Shown: piece by piece, positions 55,521-64,000 of the stretch
Layout of the letters: each line of letters starts with the position of its first letter
Position numbering within the stretch: position 1 is the stretch's first letter
Assembly: GCA_024180945.1 (NCBI GenBank)
Contig: JAKSGN010000023.1
Coordinates: forward strand, 434,001 to 498,000
Length of the DNA stretch: 64,000 bases
Direction of reading: 5' to 3'
Source of the DNA: Macrophomina tecta
Taxonomy: Eukaryota > Ascomycota > Dothideomycetes > Botryosphaeriales > Botryosphaeriaceae
The notes under the pieces: generated by a model
What the model saw: the letters and a program-made list of their open reading frames with translations, nothing else
Databases searched by the model: none
Told to the model about the DNA's origin: nothing
Translations under genes and position numbers: made by a program

Positions 55521-57587
55521 ATGAGAGAAGCTCGTCATCTCTTCTATCGAATTTCGATATGGCTTGTCACCACCATCTGTTATCATGTGTCGCGTATTTG
55601 TACTTGGTGAGCGGTGGAGGAGAGGATGCACTGCTGTCCTATGAAACAACGCAAAATCGGAAGAAATTATGTACTTATATACATGCAGGCCCTGTCAATT
55701 TCGCGTGCTAGCGGTGTATGGTGCTGTGATTGCGAAGAAAACGAATAAAAAAACAACTTAATATTTTCAAGCTTCTTACTGTCTCCATGCTCAGATCTTT
55801 GAACACCCTATTACTGATTGCCATCGAATGGTGTGTTATCTGAGCCAACCAGCAACCTTCTGTCCTAAGAGCTGGTGCGGAGAGATGAGTACTTTTCTAG
55901 TTGAGAGATTGTGGCACATTCCGGCGTTGTATGACGTCTGAGCTCAACTTCCGCCAGGGACGGAGATAAGTTGACGGGAATCAGGGCAGCCCGCAGTTAT
56001 GGTTTGCGGGATGGCTACCCTTCAGGCTTAACTCCATGTAGAACGTTAGAGTAGTCTTCTCGGCAGAGCTTGGTCGGCAATTTCTCCTTGTGTGGGATTC
56101 TATATATGTGCTATAGGCATGACGAAGGGATATGAGCATATGCCTCCCAAATTATTTTAATCTTTTTGCAGCACCACAACGCGGAGATCAAATTCAGACG
56201 TCTCCAAGTCTACTACTACGAGCTGCAATAGCCTTGCGAACCATATTAACCTGACCATAGGCTAATTTGGCAAAGAGACTGCGCCGCGGCTTCTCAGTTC
56301 TTTAGCAAAAGCTGCCACGCAGTCCAACCCTAGCTCTGCGATCCCCAAATCGCAAACCTTACTCAGACAGTACAACTCTCGATATCCGGGTCGTTTGTAT
56401 GAGTCTTCAAGCCCTGTTACAGGTTGCTGATTCGACAGCTTGTTATCAGGGGGTGCATCTGAATGAAATGGAGCTTTGTATCACTAAATTCTGCGTTTGG
56501 TCATATTTTCGATGCTCCTTCATGCTAACAGAAAGCCTGAGCGGGCCTGTTGCACCAGATATTTCAGGTTTTCTCTCCCTCGTCGAACAAGGTCACCGTC
56601 AACAAGGGCTTCTTTATTCGAACACTATCTCGGCGCGTCGATCATGATGGTTACATCATCTATTATCAGCACCTTTTGGGTAGACAATCCATTACCATTT
56701 TGCTCACGATACTGGAGCGTTATTAGCAACACCAATGAATGCTACTAGAGACCTACCGCGCTCATGGTACCCGCTGCTTGCACCGGTTACTCTTTGGCTG
56801 CTTTTTAGTGGTTTAATCAGCATAGGCACTGGCCTCATCAGATTTCGGCGATCGCCCCCGCTCTTCTCGGGGGGATCGAGTTATCGCTAGTCCTAAAGGC
56901 TGATCTGGAACACATTATCAGGAATGCCTTAACTTGGAGCATGTTCTCCAGGCTGATAGTGAGCGCCATCATGGATCGCCGAAAGGTCTCCCGAGGCGGG
57001 GGTTAGCCCGTCCGAATAGAACGAAAAGATTTCCGCACTTCATTTCGACCGCATTTGTTGCAATTGGTGATCACAGTCCACTAAGTAATGGATGTTAAGG
57101 GGGAGGATATTTCTTAAGACAATGGTGCTTTCAGTGACATGTGTATTCGCTTGGTCTTAGCCAATGCGCATAGAGTTCGCTAAGTTTTGGATGAGATTCT
57201 GCTTTCAGTTTATTAATTTTGCACGAGATGTCTGTTTGCAACAACAGTGCGTTCTTACTGGACATTCCAGTGGTTCATACTGATTTGGAATGCTAAAATG
57301 GAGCAAAGTCCTACTAAATTTCCAGGAGGTTTTTGCTCAGCTGGAGTGTTATTCAACATCCGTAATCAAAACTCCAAATCAAATCCCATGTCATACAGTA
57401 GGATCAGCAAGATGCATTCCTTACAGAGAAAATCCGAGGACCTGTTCAATACAGTAGGGGCAGTTCCATTGCTCAGCGATTTGACTCAACCAGTGCTAAT
57501 AATATGCATATACATAATGTCCGTATATCAGGGTGGAAGCTAGGGCCTACTGGCTTCTCAGTTCAAAATCAACTAAAACGAAGCAAA
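55521..57587. other. Gene-poor stretch
   Basis: Short unsupported frames only (for example 56399-56647). Confidence 0.4.
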
Positions 57588-58180
57588 ATGGCCGATACCG
57601 CGGAAAATAATCAATCATGGACCAAAGGGCGACTGTACAAACTGCTACTTTCACTTCAGTGGGCTTCTTCAGTCGTGGTTCTCGGCGTAATCTCTTTCTT
57701 TCTCCACAAATACGCCACTGACGGGTATCTCATTTACTGGGAGATAGTCGTATGTGTTACATCTTTTCGCTCAGGCTTACGCTGCAAAAGCCGACGCGGA
57801 GTCCGTTCCACTGACATCACTGTGGTCGCAGGCATCTTTCAACCTTATTTTGTCTCCCGGGCTAGTCTATCTCTGGGCTAGACTACATTGGAAACCATAT
57901 GTGTTGATCGCACTCACTTTCTCATACCTGTCAGTCATTGCCATATTGGCCAATCCGTCAGCGGGAACAGATTTTTTGACATAATTCTAGGTGGTTGGTG
58001 TCCTCGGTCTTGGTGGCGCGAAATCTCAACTGGACCAGCTGTAGCTCGGCGGCGGCGGCAGACCAGGATTTCTGCTGGCAAGCGGCCTTTGTAGCGGCGT
58101 TCATGTTCCTCACCTGGTATGTCGAGCGCTCATTTCCTCCAACGAGCCGTTTCGTCTTGAGTTGTAATTTTACCCGATAA
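57588..58180 (+). CDS. Small polytopic membrane protein (MARVEL-like organisation)
   Basis: Proposed exons 57588-57749, 57832-57956 and 57991-58180 give 158 residues. Intron 1 (82 nt, GTATGT, branch CTGAC, CGCAG) is convincing; intron 2 (34 nt, GTCAGC...TCTAG) fits phase but is unusually short. The product begins MADTAENNQSWTKGRLYK and has hydrophobic segments WASSVVVLGVISFFL, FNLILSPGLVYLWA, YVLIALTFSYLSVIAIL and AAFVAAFMFLTWYV, with a Cys-containing loop (WTSCSSAAAADQDFC) between the last two. This layout resembles fungal MARVEL-type four-helix proteins, but the family call is tentative. Confidence 0.5.
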
Positions 58181-59053
58181 ACTGACCGTAAGCTTAGTGG
58201 CTTGACCATGGCATGCACTGTTCATGGAATAATTCACTGGACCCAACGCGTTCTGATTTTCGAGAACGTGCAACCGGAGCAGTATAACAGGACATGACAC
58301 CTACTACTTTTTGACCTTGGGTTTAGCTCTGCAGATGTTCTATGTCGCGAAGAAAGGATGGTATATGGGAGTACATAGCCTTGAACATCCAGATTGCGGA
58401 AATCTTTTCCACGCATTTCTATAATAATTACGTGGGATTTGGTTTTATATACATGTCCAAAAGCTAATCGCCAAAGCCATTTAAAGCTTGTGTCAATTCG
58501 GCATAAAGGCACTCGAGCCTAAAGTTATTTTTTATGCAAAGCTGAAAAGACAGACAGCAGCTGAAACTAACTAATCTGTTTCTACACAGTTTTAGATCTC
58601 TTGGAATCGTCTTCCAGCTTGACCAGAGCACGTCAGCCAAGATGTCGACCACACCACCGACGACCACTCTTCTTGAACAGCCGAAGTTTTCCTCGAAGGT
58701 GTGAGCACTATTTTCAAACCTAACGTCCCTCCCTACGCGGCGAGAAACCCACTGCGCCGAGAAATTGAGGGGTACTTTCACTTCAGGCAACGCAAAATCT
58801 TCGCACACTTTAATATTTACCATAATTTTTTATAGGTCGTGTGTTGTAGCCACTCCTAGATATGTACGATACCTTTTATCCAAAAATTTACATTACGCAT
58901 CGTCACCTTTGCGCCTGATTTACGAAGAGCATCTTTCTACAGCGCAATAGAGTTCCTTCTCTATAGCATTACTGCTAAGCTCTTACTTCTCTATGATACT
59001 AAAGAAATGGCTTATCTGAGCCCCAGGGACTTACTAAGATGGCGAGAAGTTAT
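58181..59053. other. Intergenic with weak ORFs
   Basis: A minus-strand frame 58823-58464 (119 codons) has no domain; nothing else. Confidence 0.35.
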
Positions 59054-59310
59054 TGATGGAACATGGTCATGCGAGCCTCAAAATGGGAACCAGTCCGCGA
59101 AACTGATGATGGAGTTCTGGTTGTTCTTCTACGAATGAGTGGCGCTGGCTATAGATATTTACACTATAGCCGAGGTAAGCTTAACTAAATCAGGCATTAA
59201 GGCATTGATCAGCCAACGATTGGGCTCATGTTCCTGTTGGATTTTGGGTGAGTGAAGAGTAGTGAGGTCAGAAAGAGAGTAGATTCTGCCTGTCTCCTGA
59301 GAGGGAGGTA

Positions 59311-62300
59311 ATAGTAGTGGCATTAACGTCTATCTGTACTAACTTAATAGCTAGTTTGCCTCCCATGGGGCTTATTGACGGGTGGAGTAGCCACCTTTTC
59401 GCTGGACAAATGAGATCCTCCGCTTCCTACCTAGTTTTTATTACAGGTCATGCTGTGCAGCCGCCTTGTTGGCCGCCCCAGCGGTCCGCGAGTTAGACTC
59501 GCGGTCTCATCCATTTACAGTGCCTTGGCATCCGCCCCGGAACACCGCCGTTGATTCAAGGAGGTTTTGAAAGAGAAACCACCCCGTTGGTCCGAGGAGG
59601 TTCCTAATCTTCTCTGCTCTCGTCGCAGTTCCTGGATACTCCCAGCCCGCTGCCAGGCGGCAGTCGATAAAGTGCCATTGCGCCTTCTCAGCGCCGCATT
59701 TGCAGGTAAGTTCTGCCCTTTCGTGCTTAGCGCGTCTGTGGTATTCGGCGAAATCCCCGTGTCCCGTTCTTTCGGCTATCAGCCGGTATAGCGTCTGCCT
59801 TGGTAGCGCCAGCTCGGGGTTCCTTCCCTTTCTTATCTTGAGGCCTAGGTGTTGGTAGGTTGGTGTTTGGTGCTCCTCCCACCAGGCCTCGTAGATACGC
59901 GACCTCTCCTCCCTGTTCCTCCGCCTTGTCCAGGATACCGATGCCGGCCCCTGTTCGTCATTTTGTAGACCGATGGCTGCCTTCGCTAGCTGATCGGCCT
60001 CCTCGTTTCCCGTGATTCCCATATGGCCAGGGCACCACCTAGTCTCCACTGGGATTGGGAGCTCCTGTCTCGTGCTCTTTAGCCTCGTGAATTGGCTCTG
60101 TGAGCTAGCCGGGGTGTGCCCGTCTATGCCTTGTATGACTGACGTGTTGTCTATGCATAGCGTGACGTTCGTAGCCTGTAGGGCTTCTGCGTTGGCGGCC
60201 GCCCACGCGAGTCCTTCTGCTGCGCCTCGGATCTCCGCGTCAAACACCTCCGCCTTGTGTAGGCTTCCGCTTTGGGCATGGATCCGTGCGCCGTGACTAT
60301 AGGCAACGAAGGCCCAGGCGGTCTTCGAGTTCATGCTTGAGCCATCCGAATAGATATGTAAAGTTTCCGGTGGGTCTCGTTTCAGTGATTCTGCAAATTC
60401 CTTTGTTCCCCTCTCTTTCCCCTGCACCGTCTTTTGGGGGCTATTGGTGTAGCTCGGCTGTAGTAGCTGGGGTCTTTCGCAGTCTTCCACGAGCTGCGCC
60501 GTTCTCTGTAGCCTTGTGGCCCTCGGCGGCGAATTGGGGGCCCTCGGTGCCCATCCCCCGTGTCCTCTTATGACCTGTGTCCGCCCGACGATTGGGTGTG
60601 CCTCGTCCAGCAGCCGTAAGCGAAGTGATGCTCTTCTCTGGATCTGCTGTAGGAGTACGCTTGCCGGTGGGATCCCTGTCTCGCGGTGGAGCACCGGGAT
60701 CGGGGTCGTTCTCCATACGGGTACTACAGCCCGGGCCGCTGTCCGCAGCGCTCTATCAATAGTCGCCGTATGGTATGATTGTCTCGGTATTACCGTCCTG
60801 GCAGTGTATGGTATCGGCTTCATTGTTCCTTCATACCAGACCTCCGCGCCGTACGTGGCGACCGGGAGCATGCATGCGTGTGCGGCTTTCGCCGCTGCTG
60901 CCGGGGGCATTCCCTTCATAACCTGGTTTAGGCCTCTGAGGTGTGCTGCGACTCTGCTGCCTTTAGAACCCCATACTTCGGCGTGATGCCTAAAGTTAAG
61001 CTTTTGGTCAAAGTAGACCCCTAGCCATCGGACTGGCTTTTCTTTAGGGCGGATTACCGTCTCTCCTACTTGGATCGTTTCGGATAGTTCTGAGGATCTA
61101 CTTCTTGAGAAGTGAATAAGTTCATACTTATCTGGCGCGAAGGCGATTGCGTTCTCCTCCCCCCAGCAGAGCGCATCCTCTAGGTCAGCCGTAAGGGCCT
61201 CAGTTGTCTCTTCTGTGTTTTTCCCAGTGCGTAGGAAGGCGACATCGTCGGAGTATGCGAACCTCGTCTGTACGTTCCTCCGCTTTAGCAGCGGCGAGAG
61301 GTAGAGCATATAGAGGATTGGCGAGGCTGGAGATCCCTGCGGGACCCCACACTGCAGCTCCTTCTCGTCTGTGGTGACTCCTTCCATGCGGACCCTGGCT
61401 TTGCGTCTGGTGACGAACTCCTGCGTCCACCTTACCACCCGCTCTGGCCAGCCCTGCTCCCGTAACCGCTTTATCAGTCGGTTCGGTAGTACCGCGTCAA
61501 AGGCGCCCTGCACGTCCATCATTAGCATTGAGGCCTCTTGGTGCTTTAGCAGCGCTTGTTCGATGTCGTGTGCGGCGCAGGCGGCGAGGTCTAGTGCGGA
61601 GCGCTGTGGTAGCGCCCCAAAGTGTTGTGGGCTAAGTAGATTCAGCTTTACCGCCAGGTAGGACATCCTTCTTGCCACGAGCCGTTCTAGTCCCTTGCCG
61701 AGGCACGAGAGTAGCGCGATTGGTCGGTAGGCACGAACACTTGAGGGATCCCTTCCCGTCTTAGGGATAATGGCAACCTCTGCGGTCCGAAAGGCCTTGG
61801 GGTGGTATCCTTGCTGTAGGCAGCCTTGATATAGAGCAGCTACTATATTCCCGATTTCCGGCCAGGCGGCCTGGAGCAGCCTGACCGTTACCCCGTCCGT
61901 GCCAGGCGTGGTGTTCCCGGTTTTGATGCAGTGTGCTTCTGCTTCCGCCAGCGTAACCTCTTCCTCCCACGGGATCTCCTCTGGTTTCGTGTCTAGTGGG
62001 CACCATGGGTCTGGGATGTCCTGGTCCGCATTAAAGCGGTATAGGATTTTTTCCCGGAGGAGTTCGGTCTTATCCCTTGGGTTTGTAATTGCCCTACCCC
62101 CGTCAACTAGCGGCGGGGACCTGAAGCGGTCAGTTGCTTTATGCCAGGCCGTGATCCGGAAGAGGTCCTGGTTGTCTTTCGCGTTGGCGATCTGGTCCTC
62201 CCAGTACCGCCGTTTTGTCTTCCTGACTACGTTGCGTAGTGCTTCTTCTGCCTCCTGCCGCTCCTCAGGGAAGGATTCCCTAAGGCGGCGCACCGCTGCC

Positions 62301-63005
62301 TTGCAGTCTTCGTTCCACCACGCAGCAGGCTTGCCCTTTGTCGCGGCTTCCTTCCCTACCACGGCTATGGCCTCCTGCAGTAGCTCAACTAGCGCGCGCG
62401 TGGTCCGCTCTAGGCCTTCCCTTGTGCCTGTGTCGGCCGTGATCGTGCCTATGTTCCTCTTCACGGCCTGTCGAAAATCTGCAAGCCGGTCCTCGTGCAC
62501 TGTAAGCTTTCGCGTTCCTGCCCGGGTCTGGGTTTGGGAGGGAATGTTGGTCCACAGCGTGTGGTGATCCGATCCTGTACTTAGTTCCTCTAGCACCTGA
62601 GTCTCCGTTCCTGGGATGTTCGTGAATACTAGGTCTATAGTGTTGCCTTGTTTGTGCGTGGGGCCGTCTGGGTTCGTATTAAAGAGCCCCTGGTTTTCAG
62701 CCCATTCCGCTACCCGGGTGCCAGGGCCCCCATGCCGGCCGTGTCCCGGCTGCCAGGTCCAGTGTACCGCGTTGAAATCGCCTGCTACTACTGTGTTCTG
62801 GGGTGGCTCCCATGCCTCTAGCTCCGCTAGCGGGGCGTCTGTTCTAGGGGGTTTGTAGACGTTGGCTATCGTTATACTATTTACCTCTACTACGCAGGCG
62901 TTAGGCGTGTCGAAGGGACGTATTTGGAAAGACTGTAGGCTCAGCGTCTTTCTCACGTATATTAGGACCCTTGGGGGCATCGACCAGTCGTCTTGTGGGG
63001 CAAAG
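59311..63005 (-). mobile_element. 5'-truncated LINE (Tad1/I-like) inserted in LTR C2
   Basis: A 3.7-kb non-LTR retrotransposon on the minus strand, flanked by a 12-bp target duplication GAGAGGGAGGTA (59299-59310 and 63006-63017). The coding frame runs open into the 5' junction at 63005, so the element lacks its first ORF and the beginning of the endonuclease, the usual result of incomplete reverse transcription. The 3' part after the stop is 196 bp with no long poly-A. Confidence 0.92.
59507..62980 (-). CDS. LINE endonuclease / reverse transcriptase / RNase H (partial)
   Basis: 1157 codons from the first ATG at 62980, though the frame is open through the truncation point (APQDDWS precedes the Met). 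Order: AP-endonuclease-like domain lacking its N-terminus (VVAGDFNAVHW, IDLVFTNIPG, GSDHHTLW); reverse transcriptase (AYRPIALLSCLGKGLERL, QGAFDAVL, LQCGVPQGSPASPILY, active site FAYSDDVAF); RNase H with acidic residues in IYSDGSS, DAEIRGA, LCIDN and GNEEADQLAKAA; and a C-terminal Cys/His segment (CKCGAEKAQWHFIDC). RNase H plus the terminal zinc-like motif fits fungal Tad1/I-type LINEs. No internal stop, suggesting a recent insertion; truncation makes it non-autonomous. Confidence 0.93.
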   Translation of the reverse strand: MPPRVLIYVRKTLSLQSFQIRPFDTPNACVVEVNSITIANVYKPPRTDAPLAELEAWEPPQNTVVAGDFNAVHWTWQPGHGRHGGPGTRVAEWAENQGLFNTNPDGPTHKQGNTIDLVFTNIPGTETQVLEELSTGSDHHTLWTNIPSQTQTRAGTRKLTVHEDRLADFRQAVKRNIGTITADTGTREGLERTTRALVELLQEAIAVVGKEAATKGKPAAWWNEDCKAAVRRLRESFPEERQEAEEALRNVVRKTKRRYWEDQIANAKDNQDLFRITAWHKATDRFRSPPLVDGGRAITNPRDKTELLREKILYRFNADQDIPDPWCPLDTKPEEIPWEEEVTLAEAEAHCIKTGNTTPGTDGVTVRLLQAAWPEIGNIVAALYQGCLQQGYHPKAFRTAEVAIIPKTGRDPSSVRAYRPIALLSCLGKGLERLVARRMSYLAVKLNLLSPQHFGALPQRSALDLAACAAHDIEQALLKHQEASMLMMDVQGAFDAVLPNRLIKRLREQGWPERVVRWTQEFVTRRKARVRMEGVTTDEKELQCGVPQGSPASPILYMLYLSPLLKRRNVQTRFAYSDDVAFLRTGKNTEETTEALTADLEDALCWGEENAIAFAPDKYELIHFSRSRSSELSETIQVGETVIRPKEKPVRWLGVYFDQKLNFRHHAEVWGSKGSRVAAHLRGLNQVMKGMPPAAAAKAAHACMLPVATYGAEVWYEGTMKPIPYTARTVIPRQSYHTATIDRALRTAARAVVPVWRTTPIPVLHRETGIPPASVLLQQIQRRASLRLRLLDEAHPIVGRTQVIRGHGGWAPRAPNSPPRATRLQRTAQLVEDCERPQLLQPSYTNSPQKTVQGKERGTKEFAESLKRDPPETLHIYSDGSSMNSKTAWAFVAYSHGARIHAQSGSLHKAEVFDAEIRGAAEGLAWAAANAEALQATNVTLCIDNTSVIQGIDGHTPASSQSQFTRLKSTRQELPIPVETRWCPGHMGITGNEEADQLAKAAIGLQNDEQGPASVSWTRRRNREERSRIYEAWWEEHQTPTYQHLGLKIRKGRNPELALPRQTLYRLIAERTGHGDFAEYHRRAKHERAELTCKCGAEKAQWHFIDCRLAAGWEYPGTATRAEKIRNLLGPTGWFLFQNLLESTAVFRGGCQGTVNG

Positions 63006-63170
63006 GAGAGGGAGGTAAGTAGGCTTGCTTATATACATAAATGAGTGCTTGAATAACCGAGGAGAGTAGAAGCCGATATTGTTATCCGAAGCTTGTGAAG
63101 ATGAGGAGTTGTGAGAAAGTGGCAAAGAGTAGATGCTGATCTGAGGCAGAATAGTCTGACAGTTCCATCA

Positions 63171-64000
63171 TTGTGTAATCCTGGGTCTGCTTGGGGATTT
63201 GCTCCCACTCAGCAGCAGCGAGCCTTTCGGGGGTATCGGGAGCAGCCTTGTGAAGGAACTGCTGAGCGTCGGTGAGAGTGCTACGGATGAAATCCATTGG
63301 GTACGTGGTGGGAGCGTTGTTAAGGTGTAAGGTGCTACGGTAGAGATTAGGAGAGAGTTATTGGTAAGTAGGTTCTTGGAACGGAAGCGGCCATTACCAC
63401 TGCTAGGTAGGGGAGGGATAGGGGATGCAAGGGAAGCTAATCTTGTAGCTCCACGTTTCTCGCCTTGCAGCGAGAACGAATTCTTGGAACCACGCCAGTC
63501 GTCAAGGTTTTGTGTAAGCTCCAAAATTCAGGTCGATCTCGGGCTACACAAGCTATCCCTAGTGAGCTGAGCATCACCGATACCCAATCAACTTTCTTGG
63601 AAGGCCTCTCCATGCTAAGGAACCTTTACTGAGGGTTGACTGGGCAAAGTTTGGTCTTGCAGAGCGGTTATTTGCTTAGTAAGTAAGTTTATATGCATCA
63701 GAAGCGGCGCAGAGGCACGAGCTCGCTTGTGAGTATCCAAAGACTTCGCTCTGGTTGGCCTGAATTGTAGCGCTCGCCCACCGTGCTCTCGTACATATCC
63801 GATCTCCCAAGGATCTTTCGTTGTACAAGGGCGGGATCAGCCAGCACACGTCTGCAGGGGGTGACCGATGGCGCCAGAGCAGAGCGAAGCACATAAACTA
63901 TGCGCAGTTATATGCTCTCCGGTTGTTTTTCAGGCTGAGCTTCCGAGAGTAACTGAGCGCTCATGAAAACCTGTAAACACATACCTCCCCCGATCCCGCA
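63171..64000. other. Retroelement-like remnant and unassigned DNA
   Basis: On the minus strand, codons near 63297-63165 read FLHKAAPDTPERLAAAEWEQ and KQTQDYTMMEL, and codons near 63524-63440 read DDWRGSKNSFSLQGEKRG in another frame; these look like pieces of a retroelement gag but I cannot assign a family. The rest to the window end has no gene. Confidence 0.35.

Larger units (their letters stand above)
59235..63161 (+). repeat. LTR C2, inserted in LTR D3 and split by the LINE
   Basis: Parts 59235-59310 and 63018-63161 (220 bp together), TGTTGGATTTTGGG...AGTCTGACA, flanked by GTTCC at 59230-59234 and 63162-63166. Homologous to LTR C1. Confidence 0.92.
59054..63170 (+). repeat. LTR D3, interrupted by LTR C2 and the LINE
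   Basis: Parts 59054-59234 and 63167-63170 join to TGATGGAACATGG...CATGTTCCATCA, homologous to D1 and D2. No matching outer flanks (GTTAT, TTGTG) were found. Confidence 0.75.

Noticed and set aside
1..64000. tRNA, rRNA or CRISPR features
   Set aside because: None was recognised on visual reading; CRISPR is not expected in a fungus. A tRNAscan run would be decisive for tRNAs.

Overview
This window is from a filamentous ascomycete (Pezizomycotina). Coding regions are broken by short introns of roughly 45-100 nt with GTATGT/GTAAGT donors and CTGAC-like branch points. Host-type genes include a fungal NB-ARC/TPR receptor, a TPMT-family methyltransferase, an AP-1-like bZIP and an F-box-like protein. 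Mobile DNA is typical of moulds: Fot1/pogo, Tc1-mariner, a Tad1/I-like LINE, short LTRs and MITEs. The genus cannot be named from sequence alone.

Left part (1-7.6 kb): a fungal NLR locus. A truncated NB-ARC gene (minus, 922-1) and a complete NB-ARC/TPR gene (plus, 5163-7617) form an inverted duplication. Between them lie a pogo-type transposase and a serine-hydrolase gene (minus, 4689-3532). The hydrolase ends with a short Gly/Asn-rich motif that is also the first exon of both receptors. This is the arrangement expected of an amyloid-signalling receptor/effector pair: the receptor would template the motif and trigger the lipase-like effector. I consider it the most important system in the window.

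7.6-18.3 kb: a 5-kb unit bounded by 43-bp inverted repeats with TA ends, carrying a second intact pogo-type transposase and a MAPEG-family gene; then a solo LTR, a small Cys-rich ORF and a TPMT-like methyltransferase. 18-42 kb is gene-poor: an SDR with one intron, an F-box-like gene, a bZIP factor, several hypothetical or broken genes, and dispersed ~157-bp solo LTRs.

43-54.4 kb is a nest of mobile elements: two MITEs, a Tc1 transposase split and inverted by recombination between two LTRs (proved by swapped target duplications), LTRs inserted inside LTRs, and a degenerate stand-alone integrase gene cut by further insertions. 54.8-58.2 kb holds a hypothetical gene and a small membrane protein gene. 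59-63.2 kb is a triple nest: a 5'-truncated LINE with an open 1157-codon frame sits inside an LTR, which sits inside another LTR; all but the outermost junction show target-site duplications.
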